Positions 59,769 through 64,000 of a stretch of DNA of 64,000 nucleotides are shown here, in pieces (position 1 is the stretch's first letter; every line of letters starts with the position of its first letter). A program made the position numbers and the translations under genes. The notes beneath the pieces were generated by a model, which ran no database searches, was not told where the DNA came from, and saw nothing but the letters and a program-made list of their open reading frames with translations. Source of the DNA: UKL13-2 sp031431435 (GTDB lineage Bacteria; Pseudomonadota; Gammaproteobacteria; Burkholderiales; Usitatibacteraceae); contig JANPDI010000155.1 of the NCBI GenBank assembly GCA_031431435.1, positions 1 to 64,000 of the forward strand, in the 5' to 3' direction.

Positions 59769-61279
59769 TGAACTGGGAAATTGTCATCGGCATCGAGACC
59801 CACGTACAGCTGGCGACGGTGTCAAAGATTTTCAGCGGTGCCTCGACCGCGTTTGGCGCTGCGCCCAATACACAAGCCAGCGTGGTCGAGATGGCGTTGC
59901 CGGGCACGCTACCGGTGATGAACCGGGCGGCGGTTGAGTGCGCGATTAAGTTTGGCTTGGCAGTCAACGACGGTCGTGCAGAAAACATCGCGCCGCGATC
60001 GGTGTTTGCCCGCAAAAACTACTTTTACCCGGATCTGCCGAAGGGCTACCAAATTTCCCAGTTTGAGTTGCCAGTGGTCACCGGCGGTTCTGTCACGATC
60101 ACGCTTGATGGCGTTGAAAAAGTTGTACAACTCACCCGCGCACACCTTGAGGAAGATGCCGGCAAGTCATTGCACGAAGGCCTCGAGACGCCCGGTGTGT
60201 CGGGCATCGATCTGAATCGCGCCGGCACACCGTTACTCGAAGTGGTCACCGAACCCGATATGCGATCTGCGGCGGAAGCCGTTGCGTATGCCAAGGCGCT
60301 GCATGGCATCGTCACGTGGATCGGCATTTGCGACGGCAATATGCAGGAAGGCTCGTTTCGTTGCGACGCCAACGTGTCGGTGCGGCGCCCCGGCGCGCCG
60401 CTGGGAACGCGCTGCGAGATCAAAAATCTGAACTCATTCCGATTCATGGAGCGCGCGATCAACTACGAGGTGCGTCGGCAGATCGAACTGATCGAGGACG
60501 GCGGTACGGTTGTTCAGCAAACGCGTTTGTACGACGCTGATCGCGACGAGACGCGTTCAATGCGCTCAAAAGAAGACGCGATGGACTACCGTTATTTTCC
60601 GGATCCGGATTTGTTGCCGTTGATGATTTCGCGCGAGCAAATTGAGGCGATCAAGGCGACGATGCCGGAATTGCCGAAGACAATGCGAGAACGTTTTATT
60701 GCTGCCGCAATGAAGCGGGATCAAGCCAACGACGCAAGTTTGGACGTCGAAATGTCCGCCACAATCGAAGCCGAACTGAAGAAAAAATATGCTTGGGTTC
60801 TAACCATGCCGCCGGAACTTATCGATTACATTGAATCCGTGAATAAGGTCTTGGGCGAATCGTCGATGGCAGCCGAGTCTTGGGTTCGCGGCGCATTGTC
60901 GAGCGCATTAAATGAGTCAGGAATTTCACTACAAGAATCACCCATCAAGCCCGAGGCAATGGCGAATCTGCTCAGGCGAATCCAAGATGGAACACTTTCG
61001 GGACGAATCGCAAAAGAAGTGTTTGCCTACATGTGGGCCGGCGAAGGCGACGCCGACACCATCATCGCGGCACGCGGGCTCAAACAAGTCTCCGACGCCG
61101 GTGCGATTGAGAAAATCGTTGACGCCGTGCTCGCTGCCAACGAAAAGTCCGTCGCCGAATTCAAATCAGGCAAAGAAAAAGCGTTGCAAGCGTTGGTGGG
61201 TCAGGTGATGAAGGCGTCACAAGGCAAGGCAAATCCGGGCCAAGTGAACGAGATCCTCAGAAAGAAACTGGCGCCTTAG
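59768..61279 (+). CDS. gatB: Asp-tRNA(Asn)/Glu-tRNA(Gln) amidotransferase subunit B
   Basis: A 503-residue subunit that binds and phosphorylates the mischarged tRNA and transfers ammonia. The N-terminal cradle is typical: WEIVIGIETHVQLATVSKIFSGAS, ALPGTLPVMNRAAVECAIKFGLA, RKNYFYPDLPKGYQISQFE, RCDANVSVRRPG and EIKNLNSFRFMERAI. The C-terminal YqeY-like tail domain ends VKASQGKANPGQVNEILRKKL-like. Between about residues 300 and 390 (DNA near 60660-60960) the family pattern with YGL..YDA..LT is replaced by an unusual sequence rich in Lys, Met and Ser, and the DNA is richer in A and T than its surroundings. The enzyme still looks complete. Confidence 0.93.
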   Translation: MNWEIVIGIETHVQLATVSKIFSGASTAFGAAPNTQASVVEMALPGTLPVMNRAAVECAIKFGLAVNDGRAENIAPRSVFARKNYFYPDLPKGYQISQFELPVVTGGSVTITLDGVEKVVQLTRAHLEEDAGKSLHEGLETPGVSGIDLNRAGTPLLEVVTEPDMRSAAEAVAYAKALHGIVTWIGICDGNMQEGSFRCDANVSVRRPGAPLGTRCEIKNLNSFRFMERAINYEVRRQIELIEDGGTVVQQTRLYDADRDETRSMRSKEDAMDYRYFPDPDLLPLMISREQIEAIKATMPELPKTMRERFIAAAMKRDQANDASLDVEMSATIEAELKKKYAWVLTMPPELIDYIESVNKVLGESSMAAESWVRGALSSALNESGISLQESPIKPEAMANLLRRIQDGTLSGRIAKEVFAYMWAGEGDADTIIAARGLKQVSDAGAIEKIVDAVLAANEKSVAEFKSGKEKALQALVGQVMKASQGKANPGQVNEILRKKLAP

Positions 61280-61339
61280 CGTTTACGGCTTGCTGCTTGG
61301 CGTTCTGCCGCGCGCTGCAGCCATTCGCTGAAATTCGGG

Positions 61340-62095
61340 CTACCGAGTCGGCGGCGCAACGCGGCGCGGAATCGGCGCCTCGATCAACACGTTGCCCTTG
61401 TCGTCGAGCATGGTGCCCGGACGCATGCCCGCCTTGAGGCGTTTAAAACGCTCTTTTTCGCCTTCAAACCGCGCGGTGATATTGGTTTTGTCGACATCCA
61501 GCCGCGCGATCTCCAGCTCGACGTTGGCGCGGTCTGACTTGGCGCGATCGTAATCCGACTGCAATTGCACCGGCACCTCCCGCACCACGTCTTTGCCGTC
61601 CTTGGTTTTGGCGGTCTTGCTTTTGCCGGCGACGTAAAACTCCATCTGGCGGTTGACTTTCTCGAGTCGGGCATTCACATCAACAACCCGATTTTCGAGG
61701 AATTTGCGCCGCTGCGCCAGCTGCGCCAGATCTTTGTCGCGCAAGGTATCAATTTCGCGCTCGGTACCGTAGGTTCCCAGCAGCGCCAAATCCTTTTGCC
61801 GCTGATCGGCAACCTTCTGGTCGTCGGCGGCTTTTTTCAGGTTGGCGTCGTTGCGTGCCTTTTGCTGCTCAGGCGTCAACGGCGCATCGAGTTTGCGCAG
61901 GGTGGTGCCTTGCTTGCTCATCTCGGTCACCTCTTTTTTAGCGCACGCCGCCGGCATGGTCTCGCCGTAATGTGTCCCGCCTTTTTCGTCGGTGCACTTA
62001 AAAAGCGTTGATTGTGCGCTGGACAAATTCACGGCCAACAAGGGCAAGATACATGCAGCCAACCGTGGCAGAGACTTGATGGAGCGTAGGGTCAT
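61340..62095 (-). CDS. DUF4124-domain exported coiled-coil protein
   Basis: A 251-residue exported protein. The signal peptide is SLPRLAACILPLLAVNLSSA, after which the DUF4124 pattern QSTLFKCTDEKGGTHYGETMPAACA appears, a small domain of unknown function found near proteobacterial envelopes. Residues from about 60 to 220 are highly charged and helical, with coiled-coil stretches (LAQLAQRRKFLENRVVDVNARLEKVNRQMEF, VELEIARLDVDKTNITARFEGEKERFKRL). The start is set at 62095 by the signal; a longer frame overlaps pyrE. It lies 20 bases after pyrE on the same strand. Confidence 0.8.
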   Translation of the reverse strand: MTLRSIKSLPRLAACILPLLAVNLSSAQSTLFKCTDEKGGTHYGETMPAACAKKEVTEMSKQGTTLRKLDAPLTPEQQKARNDANLKKAADDQKVADQRQKDLALLGTYGTEREIDTLRDKDLAQLAQRRKFLENRVVDVNARLEKVNRQMEFYVAGKSKTAKTKDGKDVVREVPVQLQSDYDRAKSDRANVELEIARLDVDKTNITARFEGEKERFKRLKAGMRPGTMLDDKGNVLIEAPIPRRVAPPTR

Positions 62096-62114
62096 GTGGT
62101 CAAACCAGAAGGGG

Positions 62115-62780
62115 TCAAGAGTGTTGGGCGCCGTATTGCTTGCGGTATTCCGCAATTTTTGCCAGTTTATCGTTTTCAACCGGATTTGACGCGTTTGCCG
62201 TTGATAAATAGTTGATGATGTCTTGCAGGGTTGCCACCGCAATAACGGGGATCAGGTGCTGTTGGCTGACTTCCTGTGCGGCAGAAAGTGTGCCAAGGCC
62301 GCGTTCCTGACGATCCAGCGAGATCACCACCCCGGCCGGGGTCGCCCCAGCCGCGCGGATCAACGCGATCGACTCGCGCACCGATGTCCCCGCCGAAATG
62401 ACGTCGTCAACAATCAGCACCCGTCCGGCCAATGGCGCGCCAACGGTCAATCCGCCCTCGCCGTGGTCCTTGGCTTCTTTGCGGTTGAAACAATACGGCA
62501 CATTACGCCCCATTTCGGCCAGTTTGATTGCCATACCGGCGGCCAGCGTGATGCCTTTGTAGGCGGGGCCAAAGATCATGTCAAAGCCGATTCCTGAGTC
62601 CAGCGCGGCTTTTGCATAGAACGTCGATAGGGCAGCCATGGCGGCGCCATCGTTAAACAGCCCCGAATTAAAGAAATACGGTGACAGGCGACCGGCCTTG
62701 GTTTGGAACTCGCCGAAGCGCAGGGCGTTTTGGCGAATCGCGAATTCGACGAACTCAGCGCGGAAATTGGTGTTTGACAT
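62115..62780 (-). CDS. pyrE: Orotate phosphoribosyltransferase
   Basis: A 221-residue enzyme that joins orotate to PRPP in pyrimidine synthesis. The PRPP loop is AGRVLIVDDVISAGTSVRESIALI; the N-terminal FVEFAIRQNALRFGEFQTKAGRLSPYFFNSGLFNDG and FDMIFGPAYKGITLAAGMAIKLAEMGRNVPYCFNRKEAKDHGEGG are diagnostic. ATG 62780 matches homologues better than the codon twelve residues upstream. It faces away from the exonuclease III gene; the pair pyrE with exonuclease III is common in betaproteobacteria. Confidence 0.96.
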   Translation of the reverse strand: MSNTNFRAEFVEFAIRQNALRFGEFQTKAGRLSPYFFNSGLFNDGAAMAALSTFYAKAALDSGIGFDMIFGPAYKGITLAAGMAIKLAEMGRNVPYCFNRKEAKDHGEGGLTVGAPLAGRVLIVDDVISAGTSVRESIALIRAAGATPAGVVISLDRQERGLGTLSAAQEVSQQHLIPVIAVATLQDIINYLSTANASNPVENDKLAKIAEYRKQYGAQHS

Positions 62781-63090
62781 GGCAGTCGTGGTGAAGGGCG
62801 CAGCGGAATCCCGCATAATTCGAGGTTGCGATATTTTAGCCTGCCTATTTCACAGGTCGTGGCGGGATTTGTCCTAACTGCTTCTTGTTTCAAACAATCT
62901 TGAATCTGTTTACTGCTGTCCAACTTGTAACGACCCCTACGCACATGATTGCCGTCGCCTGACCGGCGCTTTTCGATTCTCTTTGTTGCGAATATCCCGA
63001 TATTCGCGCCGCAGTCGAATCAAAAATCATCCGCCCAGACTCGACACGCATGCACGTCCCTGTGAATTACGAAGGCTAGAGGTTCGCCCG
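62781..63090. other. Intergenic region between pyrE and exonuclease III gene
   Basis: The 310-base gap between divergent starts holds a 20-bp near-perfect palindrome (62988-63007) and no coding sequence. No sure promoter hexamers were identified for either gene. Confidence 0.5.
62988..63007. promoter_or_regulatory. 20-bp palindrome upstream of exonuclease III gene
   Basis: GCGAATATC and GATATTCGC are perfect inverted halves separated by two bases. The centre is too tight for an RNA hairpin loop, so a dimeric DNA-binding protein is the likelier reader. It lies 84 bases before the exonuclease III start. Confidence 0.4.
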
Positions 63091-63864
63091 ATGCGCGTCA
63101 TCTCCGTTAACGTCAACGGTATCCGTTCTGCAACAACCAAAGGTCTGATCACCTGGCTAAAGCGACAAAAGCCCGACGTGGTCTGTTTGCAGGAGATCAA
63201 AGCGCTCGAAAGCGACATCCCGGCTGAAATACACGCGTGGAAAAAAATGCACGGGTTTTACCATCCGGCGGCGAAAAAGGGTTATGCCGGCGTGGCGATT
63301 TTTTGCAAGCGCGAGCCGGACAAGGTCATCATCGGCACCGGTATCAAATGGATCGACGACGAGGGTCGTTATCTCGAAGTGCAGTTTGGCAACCTGTCGG
63401 TTATTTCGCTGTATGTGCCGTCTGGTGCCGCGTCCGACGAGGCACAGGCCAAAAAATTCAGGTTTATGGCGGTGTTTATGCCGTTTTTGCAAAAACTCAA
63501 GAAAAGCGGGCGCGAATATGTCATTGTTGGCGACTGGAATATCGCGCACAAGGAAATTGATTTAAAGAATTGGCGCGGCAATAAAAAGAACTCTGGGTTT
63601 TTGCCGGAAGAACGGGCCTGGTTGACCAAACTGTTTGACGAAGTCGGTTATGTGGATACCTTCCGACGGTTGATTCCGTTGCCGGATCAATACACCTGGT
63701 GGTCGAATCGTGGCAACGCACGCGAAAACAACGTCGGTTGGCGCATCGACTATCACATTTGCACCCCGGCGATTGCCGCCACGGCGGAATACGCGCGGAT
63801 TTACAAGGACAACTGGTTCAGTGACCACGCGCCTTTGAGTATTGATTATGATTTTGTGCTTTGA
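63091..63864 (+). CDS. xth: Exodeoxyribonuclease III
   Basis: A 257-residue AP endonuclease/3' exonuclease of the base-excision pathway. Catalytic motifs are all present: MRVISVNVNGIRSA, DVVCLQEIKA (metal-binding Glu), YVIVGDWNIAHKEIDL (Asp and Asn), WWSNRGNARENNVGWRIDYHICTP and the final SDHAPLSIDYDF (Asp-His). Length is usual. ATG 63091 fits homologues; the longer frame upstream has no support. The gene is divergent from pyrE and followed by an inverted dispersed repeat. Confidence 0.96.
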   Translation: MRVISVNVNGIRSATTKGLITWLKRQKPDVVCLQEIKALESDIPAEIHAWKKMHGFYHPAAKKGYAGVAIFCKREPDKVIIGTGIKWIDDEGRYLEVQFGNLSVISLYVPSGAASDEAQAKKFRFMAVFMPFLQKLKKSGREYVIVGDWNIAHKEIDLKNWRGNKKNSGFLPEERAWLTKLFDEVGYVDTFRRLIPLPDQYTWWSNRGNARENNVGWRIDYHICTPAIAATAEYARIYKDNWFSDHAPLSIDYDFVL

Positions 63865-63877
63865 GCAATATTTTGTT

Positions 63878-63981
63878 GCCGCAGATGAACGCGGATAAAC
63901 GCAGATAAACGCAAAACAAATTCGCAATGCTCAGCCCAATGGGCTTACCTCATCTGCGTTATTCGCGTTCATCTGCGGCTC
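63878..63981. repeat. Inverted dispersed repeat after exonuclease III gene
   Basis: GCCGCAGATGAACGCGGATA (from 63878) continues with two CAGATAAACGC-type units, and the complement of 63951-63980 begins GCCGCAGATGAACGCG and goes on in the same way. The arms are about 28 bases long with three or so differences; the inner part is about 45 bases. Such ATCTGCG-type repeats occur in many copies in some environmental genomes. Confidence 0.65.
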
Positions 63982-64000
63982 ATAAAGCAGCTTAAAACCA

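Noticed and set aside
1..64000. tRNA, rRNA, prophage or toxin-antitoxin loci
   Set aside because: None was recognised on either strand; absence of short RNAs cannot be proven by eye.

Overview
The window reads as a chromosomal segment of a Gram-negative proteobacterium, most likely a betaproteobacterium. The evidence is gene content and order: polA / LOG / DUF2782 / type II thrB / BPSS1780-like membrane protein / uvrD; leuS-lptE-holA-proA-nadD-rsfS-rlmH-maf-rng; yggT-proC-yggS divergent from pilT-pilU; mreBCD-mrdA-rodA divergent from gatCAB; and metX-metW. Base composition is moderately GC-rich, with a few AT-richer patches. No rRNA, tRNA, CRISPR array, prophage or complete insertion sequence was seen. 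The genus cannot be named from the sequence alone.

Layout. 1-11.3 kb is the accessory part: the end of an ABC-2 permease, a MITE-like insertion, two paralogous mini-genes for exported peptides whose last residues are a TonB box, a YCII-like lipoprotein, an S4/RsuA-type protein without the catalytic aspartate, a PadR/HAAS pair with a clear operator, several hypotheticals and a TonB-dependent receptor. 11.3-36 kb is core: DNA polymerase I, homoserine kinase, UvrD, a FecR-SPOR protein, the leuS-to-rng operon, a dynamin-like GTPase and the yggT-proC-yggS operon. 36-45 kb holds the twitching motility ATPases, an AraC regulator with three direct repeats at exactly 21-bp spacing facing a small membrane-protein operon, an rRNA methyltransferase, hemJ, kdsC, kdsD and a KefB-type antiporter. 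45-49.3 kb is again accessory (envelope hypotheticals, a DUF1428 protein, a possibly exported FAH-family hydrolase, a spermidine-synthase-like protein). 49.3-64 kb holds metX-metW behind a SAM-II-like riboswitch with a terminator, a GDT1-type cation transporter, the cell-shape operon, the GatCAB amidotransferase, a DUF4124 protein, pyrE and exonuclease III.

The strongest candidate for something undescribed is the mini-gene pair at 1390-1602 and 2642-2866. Each encodes a signal peptide, a mature peptide of about 35 residues and the C-terminal sequence TIVVTATRLK, which matches the motif by which outer-membrane receptors contact TonB. There is no plug or barrel. The two copies share an upstream block, a ribosome-binding region and nearly the same terminator stem, so they look like maintained genes and not receptor debris. 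Other points of note are the apparent CTG start and long lysine-rich tail of RsfS, a dispersed palindromic repeat family, the AraC direct repeats, and the metX leader.
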